Below, one piece after another: positions 1 to 7,862 of a stretch of DNA of 64,000 bases. Position 1 is the stretch's first letter. Each line of letters begins with the position of its first letter. The translations under genes were made by a program, and so were the position numbers. The stretch lies in the NCBI GenBank assembly GCA_963711375.1, contig CAVQDV010000005.1, forward strand, positions 1,984,001 through 2,048,000, written 5' to 3'. The notes beneath the pieces are model-generated. The model was not told the DNA's origin. It made no database searches and was given only the letters and a program-made list of their open reading frames with translations. The DNA is from CAVQDV01 sp963711375. Its GTDB lineage: Bacteria; Pseudomonadota; Gammaproteobacteria; Coxiellales; Coxiellaceae.

Positions 1-589
1 CAATTAATGTTAAATTTTTTGGTGGATTAAGTAGAGGTGTTTGGGGAGGTCCATATTGAAGGAGGACTGTTGTCAATTGTTTCTGATTTCCTTTGAAATT
101 GACGATGCTTGCCATGGCCTGGTACGTAGTTCCAAGGTTCCAAAACATTTCGGATGCTTTTTTCATTTGCTTAATTTGAAGGGCATCTTTAGCCAATTTC
201 CTAGCGTCAGCAACTTGTACTTGAATTTTTTCTATTTTTGAATCTAGCTCCTTTTCAGGAACAAATTTCGGAAGTAAGGGGATATCTTCCCGCTCTGAGT
301 CGGTAAAAAGGTCTTGTAATTGCCTACTAGAATTAGGGCTTTGTGGGCCATCTCCATCAGAAGTCGAAATTAGTTGTGATAATTGTTGATATCCTTTGCT
401 AATGGCTAGGTAGAGTTCTTTGGTCCCATCGCGATTCCCTGAGCTCAGAGCTTGGGCGGCTGCTTCTTGATTATTATCAACCGCTTTTAGAGCTTTTTTT
501 ATTTCAGCATGTAAAGCATTTGCTATTTGATCTGTTTGATCAAGATTTTCCTGGGATTCCACGGAATTTATACTGGGTTGCACTCTCAT
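1..589 (-). CDS. Unrecognised hydrophilic protein, C-terminus cut by window edge
   Basis: An open frame of 196 codons reads leftward from the ATG at 587-589 to the window edge without a stop. A GGAGAGG ribosome binding site lies 4 bases before the ATG, which supports the start. The visible part has no signal peptide or membrane segment and is rich in Gln, Lys, Ala and Ser; residues about 125-165 have the charge pattern of a helix (repeated Lys/Glu/Gln with Ala and Leu). I recognise no family. Its hydrophilic, low-complexity make-up resembles other putative effector-type genes in the window, but that is only an impression. The C-terminal part is not visible. Confidence 0.72.
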   Translation of the reverse strand, partial: MRVQPSINSVESQENLDQTDQIANALHAEIKKALKAVDNNQEAAAQALSSGNRDGTKELYLAISKGYQQLSQLISTSDGDGPQSPNSSRQLQDLFTDSEREDIPLLPKFVPEKELDSKIEKIQVQVADARKLAKDALQIKQMKKASEMFWNLGTTYQAMASIVNFKGNQKQLTTVLLQYGPPQTPLLNPPKNLTLI

Positions 590-1118
590 ATGTCCTCTCC
601 TTCGTTACTGGCGATATAAAATAATGGCAAGATACTATCCATTATTGAGGGTTAGATATGCAGGTGTTTGGCGGAACATTTTGTAGGACATTGACCATGC
701 CCCGTTTCCCATAAATACCTCGTGCGAAAAACTATGGTAGGATTACGCGTTTTCTTATAGGCATGATTATGCTACCGTAGCGCCCAAGCCCATCATTCAT
801 TGGGCTGCAGTAGGGTTTTTAACAGCCTGTACAAAATCTGCTTAAACATACCTTTTTCTTTCTAAAAAAACCCTAAAATACGAATTTACAAAAATAAAAA
901 AGAGGTATATAAATCGATTATACAGTGTGAAAGCATTGTGAATTTTAAAAAAATATGCGGTGAGTTCCACCGTGAATTGCCGGTGGAGAGGAAGGCTCTG
1001 GCTTTGATTGTAAAATTAAAGTGAAACCAGCCTCTGTGAAGCAGGAATCTAACAGCAAAGCTACCTTTGGGTAGGTTTGCATAGGTTTAGAAGAACGGAC
1101 AATCAATTGAGTGCTCAC
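590..1118. other. Gene-free spacer with hairpins; right part resembles an IS605-type right end
   Basis: No convincing gene lies here. Positions 787-806 form a 6-bp hairpin (AGCCCA / TGGGCT) without a T-run. Positions 966-987 form a perfect 7-bp hairpin (TCCACCG / CGGTGGA). From 1038 the text GTGAAGCAGGAATCT followed by a CTACC-TTTG-GGTAG hairpin (about 1061-1074) resembles the 3' end of many IS200/IS605 elements, where the TnpB guide RNA ends in such a stretch. No tnpA or tnpB remains, so at most this is a right-end relic. The resemblance is from memory of such ends and is not proven. Confidence 0.35.
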
Positions 1119-2576
1119 ATGGATCAGCTAAGTTTTCCAAGCCTTCTTCAGGAATTGCTTGATCAGCCGTCAGAGACTGAATGGCTGGAGTTCAAGAAAA
1201 ATGGCATAGCCCCGGAAGAAGTCGGTGAATATTTGTCCGCATTATCTAATGCGGCCTGCTTGCATGAGAAAACAGCTGCCTATTTAGTTTTTGGTATTGA
1301 AGATAAAACGCAAGCCGTCGTTGGAACCAATTTTCAGCCGAAGATGTCGAAAGTCGGGAATGAAGAATTAGAAAATTGGTTGGCGCGATTGTTTAACCCA
1401 AGAGTTGATTTCAAAATTGAAGAATTCGATATTGAGGAAAAGCGTGTAGTAGTATTTATTATTGAACCCGCCCACAACCGGCCAACAGCTTTTAAAAACA
1501 CAGGATTTATCAGAGTGGGTTCCTATAAGAAAAAATTATTCGATTATCCTGAAAAGGAGAGGAAAATTTGGCAAAAACATCGTCAAGTCCATTTCGAAAA
1601 TGAAATTGCTTTGAGTGGCTGTACTGATGGAGATGTTTTAAAATTTCTGGACTATCCCAGTTATTTTCGCTTCTTGAATATTAATTTACCCGAAAATAAA
1701 TCTGCTATCCTTGAGAAATTGATTTCAGAAATTTTCGTCAAAAAAAGGAGTGATGGAAAATATGACATTTATAATCTAGGCGCAATTCTTTTCGCTAATC
1801 AATTAAGTGATTTTAAAGATCTCTCGAGAAAAGCGCTACGAGTGATATTTTATGAGAAAAATGATCGCTTAAATGCAATTAAGGAATGGGTTTCTGCGCC
1901 GGGTTATGTGGTAGGTTTTCTACAAATAGCCGATTTCATTGAGAGTCAGCTTCCTCAAAGTGAATTAATTGAAAAAGCCGTTAGGCATCAAGTGAAAATG
2001 TATCCAGATCTTGCGATTCGCGAATTATTAGCTAATGCTTTAATTCACCAAGATTTTAGTATGCGTGGGACTGGACCAATGGTGGAGATTTTTAAAGATC
2101 GCATGGAAATAACCAATCCAGGGCAACCCTTGATTAATACACTGCGATTTCTCGATCATAACCCAACTTCTCGAAATGAGCAGCTAGCTTCATTTTTTAG
2201 AAGAGTTAATTTTTGTGAAGAAAGAGGAAGCGGTATTGATAAGGTAATAAGTTCGGTGGAATCATTTCAATTGCCGGCGCCGAATTTTATCGGTGGAGAT
2301 AATTATTTGCGTGTAATTCTTTATGGGTATAAAGCTCTGCGTTCTATGACAAAGCAGGATCGCAATCGTGCTTGCTATCAGCATTGTTGTTTGAAATATG
2401 TGAATGGCGATTTTGCAACGAATAAATCACTTCGCGAACGATTTGAAGTACCTGAACAGAATTACTCCATTGTTTCTCGAATCATTGCTGATGCTGTGAA
2501 AGAAGGACTGATCAAGCTTTACGATACTGAAAGCAAATCTAAAAAGCATGCCAGCTACGTGCCATTTTGGGCCTGA
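1119..2576 (+). CDS. AlbA_2 (Schlafen-like) and GHKL-type ATPase-domain regulator (COG2865-like)
   Basis: The 485-residue product starts with an AlbA_2 domain (residues about 15-120; EWLEFKKN near residue 20 is the family signature). Around residue 300 the run RELLANALIHQDFS and the later ITNPG match the ATP-binding fold of COG2865 transcriptional regulators. The C-terminal 100 residues look like a winged helix. Members of this family are often accessory regulators near mobile DNA and some act in phage defence; which role applies here cannot be told. I chose ATG 1119 because the AlbA domain begins just after it; TTG at 1077 or 1107 would add a short unrelated leader, and no start has a strong ribosome binding site. 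It stands alone on its strand. Confidence 0.82.
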   Translation: MDQLSFPSLLQELLDQPSETEWLEFKKNGIAPEEVGEYLSALSNAACLHEKTAAYLVFGIEDKTQAVVGTNFQPKMSKVGNEELENWLARLFNPRVDFKIEEFDIEEKRVVVFIIEPAHNRPTAFKNTGFIRVGSYKKKLFDYPEKERKIWQKHRQVHFENEIALSGCTDGDVLKFLDYPSYFRFLNINLPENKSAILEKLISEIFVKKRSDGKYDIYNLGAILFANQLSDFKDLSRKALRVIFYEKNDRLNAIKEWVSAPGYVVGFLQIADFIESQLPQSELIEKAVRHQVKMYPDLAIRELLANALIHQDFSMRGTGPMVEIFKDRMEITNPGQPLINTLRFLDHNPTSRNEQLASFFRRVNFCEERGSGIDKVISSVESFQLPAPNFIGGDNYLRVILYGYKALRSMTKQDRNRACYQHCCLKYVNGDFATNKSLRERFEVPEQNYSIVSRIIADAVKEGLIKLYDTESKSKKHASYVPFWA

Positions 2577-2578
2577 TC

Positions 2579-2724
2579 TTATGTGATGGTTATGTGATAA
2601 ATCCGAGCCCGAAAAGGCAGTAAAAAATAAATCCAATATAAAACAATATGCTACGATAAATTCTTATGTGATGGCTATGTGATAAATGACCACTTTTTGA
2701 TCATGTTTAGGTGATGGTTTTGTG
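2579..2724. repeat. Three short direct repeats built on ATGTGAT
   Basis: In the 358-base gap after the AlbA gene, TTATGTGATGGTTATGTGAT (2579-2598, continuing AAAT) recurs with one change at 2664-2687, and a degenerate third copy (AGGTGATGGTTTTGTG) lies at 2709-2724. Each unit itself holds two ATGTGAT half-sites 11 bases apart, one helical turn. The arrangement looks like an iterated protein-binding site or the remains of a duplicated gene end. The copies lie upstream of the promoter at 2771-2797, so an operator role for the next gene is possible but unproven. Confidence 0.45.
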
Positions 2725-2770
2725 CGGGGCCGCGAATTTAGGCAAATTTTTGATCAAGTGCGAAAAACTA

Positions 2771-2797
2771 TTGACAAGCCGACATAAATTGTATACT
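2771..2797 (+). promoter_or_regulatory. Probable sigma-70 promoter for the gene at 2935
   Basis: TTGACA at 2771-2776 matches the -35 consensus exactly and TATACT at 2792-2797 is a good -10. The spacer is 15 bases, shorter than the ideal 17; TACTCT at 2794 gives 17 but is a poorer match. The leader to the ATG at 2935 would be about 130 bases. Confidence 0.5.
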
Positions 2798-2934
2798 CTT
2801 TGCACAGGCTTCAAGGGGCGCCTATACTCACAAAAGATGAACTCACCCTAGATTAGTTATCGAATTTATTAATTATTCGTTTAACCTTTAGTTTTGCCGG
2901 AATGTGAGTAACGGCGATAAACAGAGGTATTAAA

Positions 2935-3450
2935 ATGAATAAGTCACATAAGACCCTTAGCGTCAAAGAATGTAAAATCCAAGCTTCAATTCTTCTTAAA
3001 TCATTGTTTTCTAATGATCCTGAAAAAGCCAAGCAAGCTCTAAAGCGATTTAAAAAATTGCCCGAATTTTCTCTGCTTTCTCTGGAGACAATTGCGCATT
3101 CAGAAATTAAGCATAAAAATGCACTGGCCGCCATTGCTCTTGAGAAAGGCTTTAAATCCTGGGCAGATTTAAAATGTCAGTTGCCCTTCATCAAAGGTGG
3201 ATTTCTGAATCAATGGTTTGCAAATTATGCGGATGCCAAATCCTATCTTCAATTAAACGGTGGTTTTTTATTACCTTATAAAAAGCAATTTTTTATTTGC
3301 GATGCTCATTACATAACAAATTTGGGCCTTAATTCTGATGATCCGGATTGGGCATTAATTGGCTGTGACTGGGTAAAACCAGAGAGTAAAGACGCTTGGC
3401 AACGATTATATAAAAAATGGATGAAAATCCAAGGGGGCAGCCATGAGTAA
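2935..3450 (+). CDS. Small unrecognised cytoplasmic protein (171 aa)
   Basis: A 171-residue protein with no signal peptide or membrane segment. It starts at ATG 2935, with GAGGT about 7 bases upstream. The middle contains KGFKSWADLK (residues about 73-82), a motif I associate with small uncharacterised proteins of environmental proteobacteria, and the C-terminal half is rich in aromatic residues (FANYADAKSYLQ, DPDWALIGCDWVKP). I cannot assign a function. Its last 8 bases overlap the start of the carotenoid oxygenase reading frame, so the two were probably an operon driven by the promoter at 2771-2797. Confidence 0.75.
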   Translation: MNKSHKTLSVKECKIQASILLKSLFSNDPEKAKQALKRFKKLPEFSLLSLETIAHSEIKHKNALAAIALEKGFKSWADLKCQLPFIKGGFLNQWFANYADAKSYLQLNGGFLLPYKKQFFICDAHYITNLGLNSDDPDWALIGCDWVKPESKDAWQRLYKKWMKIQGGSHE

Positions 3451-4845
3451 TAATTTGCCGAATAATATGTTTTTGCAGGGTATTTGGGAACCATTGGTAG
3501 CAGAATGTGATATTCATGATCCAATGGTTATCGGTAATATACCAAAAGAACTTAATGGTACGTTTTATCGCAATGGACCAAACCCTCAATATGTATATTC
3601 TGAAAATTACCACATGTATGAAGGTGATGGGATGATTCATGCTATCACTTTTCAAAATGGCCAAGTTCGTTATACAAATCGCTGGATACGAACCGATAAG
3701 TTTTTAGCGGAACGGAATGCACGAAAAAGTTTATTCGGTGGCATGCGGGATTTTATGGCCTGTGATGATTCTGTTAAAAATTGTTCGCGAAATACGGCGA
3801 ATACCAATGTGATTTGGCATCATAATAAATTATTCGCATTGAACGAGGGCAATCAACCGGTGAATGTTGATATCAATGATCTCACGCAGTGCGGAATTTA
3901 TACTTTTAATCAAGACTTTGATCGTAGCATGATGGCGCATCCCAAAGTTGATCCAATCACGGGCGAATTAATTTTTTACAGCTTTTTAGGGCCGGATTTT
4001 AAATATTTTATTGCGGATAAATATGGAAAAATCTGCTATCAAGAACAAATTAAAATGCCTTTTTTGTGTATGATGCATGATTTTGCTATTACTGAAAATT
4101 TCACGATCTTCCCGCTTTTTCCTTTAACTTTAGATGTTCAACGCATTATGCGTGGTGAGCAGCCGTTTAAATGGGAGCCCAATTTAAATGCGCGTTTTGC
4201 TATTATGCCACGATATGGAAATGATAATGATGTGATATGGTTTGAAGATCAGGCGGCCTTGGGTTTTCATGTGGTTAATGCTCGAGAAGAAAAAAATAAA
4301 ATCATTTTAGAAATGGTTGTTATCGATGACATTCCAAGTGATGCTGTTGCGTTTGCTGATGATAAAGTTTCTTACATCAATTATTTAACGCGATGGATTT
4401 TTGATCTTAAAACACGAAAAATCACGAAGGAACGATCTCGATGATATTAATGTGGAATTTCCCCGTATTGATGAGAGATTTATGGGGCGCAGTCAACGTC
4501 ATGCCTACATGAATGGTACGATCAATAAAAATTTGACTCAATCTTTTTGATTCTATTATTCATTATGATGTGAAAAGCAACAAAAAGAAAGTTCATCATT
4601 TTGGTGAGAGTTCGTTTCCCTTGGAACCGATATTTGTTCCTCGTTCGGCTGATGCTCCAGAAGGTGATGGATTTTTATTGAGTTACGTTTATCGAGAAAA
4701 AATCAATCGAAGTGATTTAGTGATCCTTGATGCGCAACATATTGATGCTGAGCCACTTGCCATTATTCAGTTACCCCATCGAGTGCCTTTTGGTTTTCAT
4801 GGTTGTTGGGTAGAAGAAAATTCTAGGTACCATCCAAGAGGGTGA
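3443..4845 (+). pseudogene. Carotenoid oxygenase (RPE65 / apocarotenoid cleavage family), two frameshifts
   Basis: The reading frame from ATG 3443 encodes a carotenoid oxygenase (ELNGTFYRNGPNPQ near residue 36, YEGDGMIHAI) up to 4444. Deleting one T near 4436-4438 restores the expected LDDINVEFPRIDERF in another frame, and deleting one T of the T5 run near 4546 restores FDSIIHYDV and the rest to 4845. All four iron-binding histidine contexts are still present (MMAHPK, MMHDFAI, GFHVVN, PFGFHG), so the gene is complete apart from the two one-base insertions. These enzymes cleave carotenoid or stilbene double bases with non-haem iron. It is either a recent pseudogene or affected by sequencing error. 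It overlaps the 171-residue gene by 8 bases. Confidence 0.82.
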
Positions 4846-4914
4846 TATTGCTACTAAACCAAGCAAAGGTAGTGGTGATTGATTTTTGTTCAATTGTCTG
4901 TTACCTTCCTCAGA

Positions 4915-5541
4915 ATGTTTGATAATGAAATAATTGTATTGATACATGGTTTGATGAGCTCTTCAAAAAGCATGGATCATTTGGAAAAGCACCTTAGTAA
5001 GCAAGGGTATAGCACTTGTAATTATGATTATCCCTCGGAAAAATACAAACTTCTGGAGCATGGTCTTACTTTTCATCGCTATATTGAAGATTTATTAATA
5101 AAAAATTCAGGTGTCAAATTACATATTATTACGCATAGTCTTGGTGGAATTGTGGCTCGAGATGCCTTGAGTAAACTGAACGAAACGCAATTACACAATA
5201 TTGGATGCCTCATTATGTTGGCTCCGCCGAATAAGGGCGTTCCTTTCTCGAAAGTATTTAAAAAATTATTTCCAAAGCGGGCATCGGTAGTAAAACCCAT
5301 TGATGAAATCAGTAGCGATAGAACCGCTTACGTGCATCAGGTTCCTGTGCCAAAGGTAAAAATTGGAATTATTGCAGGAAGGTTTGATGCAAAAACACCA
5401 CCTTTTGTGACGCATTTAAAAGAAATTACGGATCGTATCGTCATTAACACCACGCATACCCGCATTCTCAATAATTCAAAAGCCAAGAAAGCCATAACGC
5501 ATTTTTTGCAGAAAGGGCAGTTTTTCCCACAATTGGGCTAA
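4915..5541 (+). CDS. Alpha/beta hydrolase, lipase/acyltransferase-like
   Basis: A 208-residue alpha/beta hydrolase. It opens directly with the core strand and oxyanion region (EIIVLIHGLM) and has the nucleophile elbow THSLGG around residue 78, followed by LAPPNKG, as in small bacterial PGAP1/EstA-like lipases. A late histidine (TTHTRILNN) is a likely catalytic His. No signal peptide is visible, so it is probably cytoplasmic. ATG 4915 fits the domain start; a TTG at 4879 is possible and has AAAGGT before it. The gene converges on dxs with a 4-base overlap of stop codons. The substrate is unknown. Confidence 0.78.
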   Translation: MFDNEIIVLIHGLMSSSKSMDHLEKHLSKQGYSTCNYDYPSEKYKLLEHGLTFHRYIEDLLIKNSGVKLHIITHSLGGIVARDALSKLNETQLHNIGCLIMLAPPNKGVPFSKVFKKLFPKRASVVKPIDEISSDRTAYVHQVPVPKVKIGIIAGRFDAKTPPFVTHLKEITDRIVINTTHTRILNNSKAKKAITHFLQKGQFFPQLG

Positions 5542-7406
5542 GATTCATTGGGGATTTTTTTGAGGATGGATTGATAAATTCCTTCGGAATCTAAGCCACA
5601 AGCGGAGAGCATTTGCTCGTGAATGCCATGTTCAATAAAAATATCCGGCAAACCTAAATGCAAAATGGGTTTCAAAATTTGTTCTGAAGCGAGATATTCC
5701 GAGACTGCAGAACCCGCACCACCGAGTATTGAATTTTCTTCAACCGTTACAAATAAGTCGTGGGATTTTGCCATTTTTTTAATGATGGTTTCATCCAGTG
5801 GTTTTATAAATCGCATATTGATTACCGTAGCATTTAATTTTTCTCCGGCTTTTAAGGCGGGAGTCACTAACGCACCAAACGCTAAAATTGCGACTTTTTT
5901 TCCTTTTCTTAAAATCTCTGCTTTTCCAATGGGTAATGTATCCAGAGTATTTTCAATTTCAACGCCAGGCCCTTTTCCTCGAGGATAACGCACCACTGCA
6001 GGTCCTGGAAATTCATAGGCTGTCGAGAGCATTTTTTGACATTCATTTTCATTAGCGGGCGCCATCAAAATCACATTGGGAATGCAGCGTAAAAAGCTTA
6101 AATCAAAACTGCCCGCATGCGTTGGGCCATCACTCCCCACTAAACCGGCACGATCCACAGCAAAGGTAACATCGAGATTTTGAAGAGCGACATCATGAAT
6201 AAATTGATCATAGCCGCGTTGCAAAAATGTGGAATAAATCGCCACAATTGGTTTTTTTCCCTCGCAGGCCAAGCCAGCGGCAAAGGTAATGCAATGCTGC
6301 TCAGCAATGCCAACATCAAAATATCGATCCGGAAATTCTTGGGAAAATAGCACCATGCCAGAGCCTTCGCACATCGCTGGTGTTGTTGCAATTAATTTAG
6401 GATCGACACGAGCCATGTCGCAAAGCCAAGTACCAAATATATCCGAATAGGTTGGCTTACTAATCGCCGAAGGAGCGCTTGGTGTTTTGCTGTGAAAACC
6501 CGCAGAAACGGCATGATATTTAATTTGTTCGCGTTCGGCCTTTTCGTAGCCTTTTCCTTTCGTGGTGATGACATGCAATAATTTAGCGCCGTGCAAGGGT
6601 TGAAGCGTTTTTAAGGTGCGGAGAAGCGCCGGCAAATCATGGCCGTCAATGGGGCCAATATAATTAAATCCTAATTCCTCAAAAAGCGTGCCAGGCGTAA
6701 TCATCCCTTTAACGTGAGTTTCGGTAAGTTTTGCAAATCGGGAAATGGGCGGCATTTTCGAAAGCACTTTTTTGCTGCCTTCGCGAATGGTCGAATACAT
6801 TTTTCCCGACAAAATTCGGCTTAAATAATGTGTGAGAGCGCCAACATTTTCAGAAATGGACATGTCATTATCATTCAGCACCACGAGAAGATTGGGGTCG
6901 AGTGCGCCACCATGATTAAGTGCTTCAAACGCCATACCGCCTGTTAAGCCTCCATCGCCAATCACTGCGATGCATTTCCGATCATGATGATCAAGTTGAT
7001 TCGCAATAGCCATTCCCAATGCCGCTCCAATAGAAGTGCTAGAATGCCCTGTGCCGAAATTATCGTATTCGCTTTCATCGCGCTTGGGGAAGGGCGCAAG
7101 ACCATTAGGTTGTTTTATGGTGTTTAAGCGGTCTCGCCGACCCGTGAGAATTTTGTGTATATACGCTTGATGGCCAACGTCCCAGACGATGCGATCATCT
7201 GGCGTGTTAAAAATATAATGCAGGGCGATTGTGAGTTCCACAACGCCCATGCTGGCGCCAAAATGACCGCCGATTTGGTCAAGCGACTCAACCATGAATT
7301 CCCGAATTTCAGAGGCCAGGGCGGGCAATTCCTCTTCCCTTAATTGGCGCAAATCCTTCGGGCTGTTGATGGTCATGAGGCGCGGAAATTGTTCTTTATT
7401 TGCCAT
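5538..7406 (-). CDS. dxs: 1-deoxy-D-xylulose-5-phosphate synthase
   Basis: The 622-residue product matches DXS in length and motifs. It makes DXP from pyruvate and glyceraldehyde 3-phosphate with thiamine diphosphate, the first step of the non-mevalonate isoprenoid pathway. Visible features are GDGGLTGGMAFEALNHGG (thiamine/Mg site, followed by LNDNDMSIS), the transketolase central domain with DRAGLVGSDGPTHAG, and the C-terminal domain (VTVEENSILGGAGS). I took ATG 7406 rather than the in-frame GTG 7418, which would add four residues; neither has a clear ribosome binding site. The gene appears to be single, and converges on the hydrolase at 4915. Confidence 0.97.
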   Translation of the reverse strand: MANKEQFPRLMTINSPKDLRQLREEELPALASEIREFMVESLDQIGGHFGASMGVVELTIALHYIFNTPDDRIVWDVGHQAYIHKILTGRRDRLNTIKQPNGLAPFPKRDESEYDNFGTGHSSTSIGAALGMAIANQLDHHDRKCIAVIGDGGLTGGMAFEALNHGGALDPNLLVVLNDNDMSISENVGALTHYLSRILSGKMYSTIREGSKKVLSKMPPISRFAKLTETHVKGMITPGTLFEELGFNYIGPIDGHDLPALLRTLKTLQPLHGAKLLHVITTKGKGYEKAEREQIKYHAVSAGFHSKTPSAPSAISKPTYSDIFGTWLCDMARVDPKLIATTPAMCEGSGMVLFSQEFPDRYFDVGIAEQHCITFAAGLACEGKKPIVAIYSTFLQRGYDQFIHDVALQNLDVTFAVDRAGLVGSDGPTHAGSFDLSFLRCIPNVILMAPANENECQKMLSTAYEFPGPAVVRYPRGKGPGVEIENTLDTLPIGKAEILRKGKKVAILAFGALVTPALKAGEKLNATVINMRFIKPLDETIIKKMAKSHDLFVTVEENSILGGAGSAVSEYLASEQILKPILHLGLPDIFIEHGIHEQMLSACGLDSEGIYQSILKKIPNES

Positions 7407-7577
7407 TATTTCTGCCACGTTAAATGGTGATAATAATGACTGGATTGTCCTGAGAGGTCAAGTTTTCCGCACTCGAAAGAGCGCTACACATTATTACCAT
7501 CGCACAAAATGGAAAAAATAAAAGCCTGTTCTATAATTTGGTGGAAACAAACGAATTATTCTGAGGAGGGTAGTAAA

Positions 7578-7814
7578 ATGAAAAGTATGTTAGTGATTGC
7601 TGGTGTTGCAGTTGGTTTGATTGTGTCTCCATTGAGCTTGGCGAGTGCGCACCGCCACTTCACGCCAAAACATGGTGTGGCAACCGTAACAGTCAAATGT
7701 AATGCAAATTTTAAATCGATGCATCGTGTGAAATTCATGGTAGTTGCAGGAAAACACCACATGATGACATTTAAGAAAATTCACTGTGGTAAAACAAAAT
7801 CGTTTGCATTTTAA
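7578..7814 (+). CDS. Small secreted basic, His-rich protein (78 aa)
   Basis: A 78-residue protein with a clear N-terminal signal peptide (MKSMLVIAGVAVGLIVSPLS, cleavage likely after ASA near residue 23) and a short mature part rich in His, Lys and Thr with two cysteines (VKCNANF and KIHCGK) that could form one disulfide. ATG 7578 is preceded by GAGGAGGG at good spacing, which settles the start against the in-frame ATG at 7509. A strong terminator follows at 7830-7862. I do not recognise a family; a small periplasmic protein is most likely. Confidence 0.78.
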   Translation: MKSMLVIAGVAVGLIVSPLSLASAHRHFTPKHGVATVTVKCNANFKSMHRVKFMVVAGKHHMMTFKKIHCGKTKSFAF

Positions 7815-7829
7815 CGTAAAAAGAAGTAG

Positions 7830-7862
7830 CCCGAGAGAAATGAATTCTCTCGGGTTTTTTTT
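7830..7862 (+). terminator. Rho-independent terminator, probably serves both strands
   Basis: A 10-bp perfect stem (CCCGAGAGAA 7830-7839 with TTCTCTCGGG 7845-7854), a 5-base loop and eight Ts to 7862. It ends transcription of the small secreted protein gene. The reverse strand of the stem sits just after the ppc stop and may also terminate ppc, though its T-run is poorer. Confidence 0.93.

Noticed and set aside
41..241. Plus-strand frame of 66 codons at the left edge
   Set aside because: It is the shadow of the minus-strand gene 1-589, which has a strong ribosome binding site and runs off the edge.
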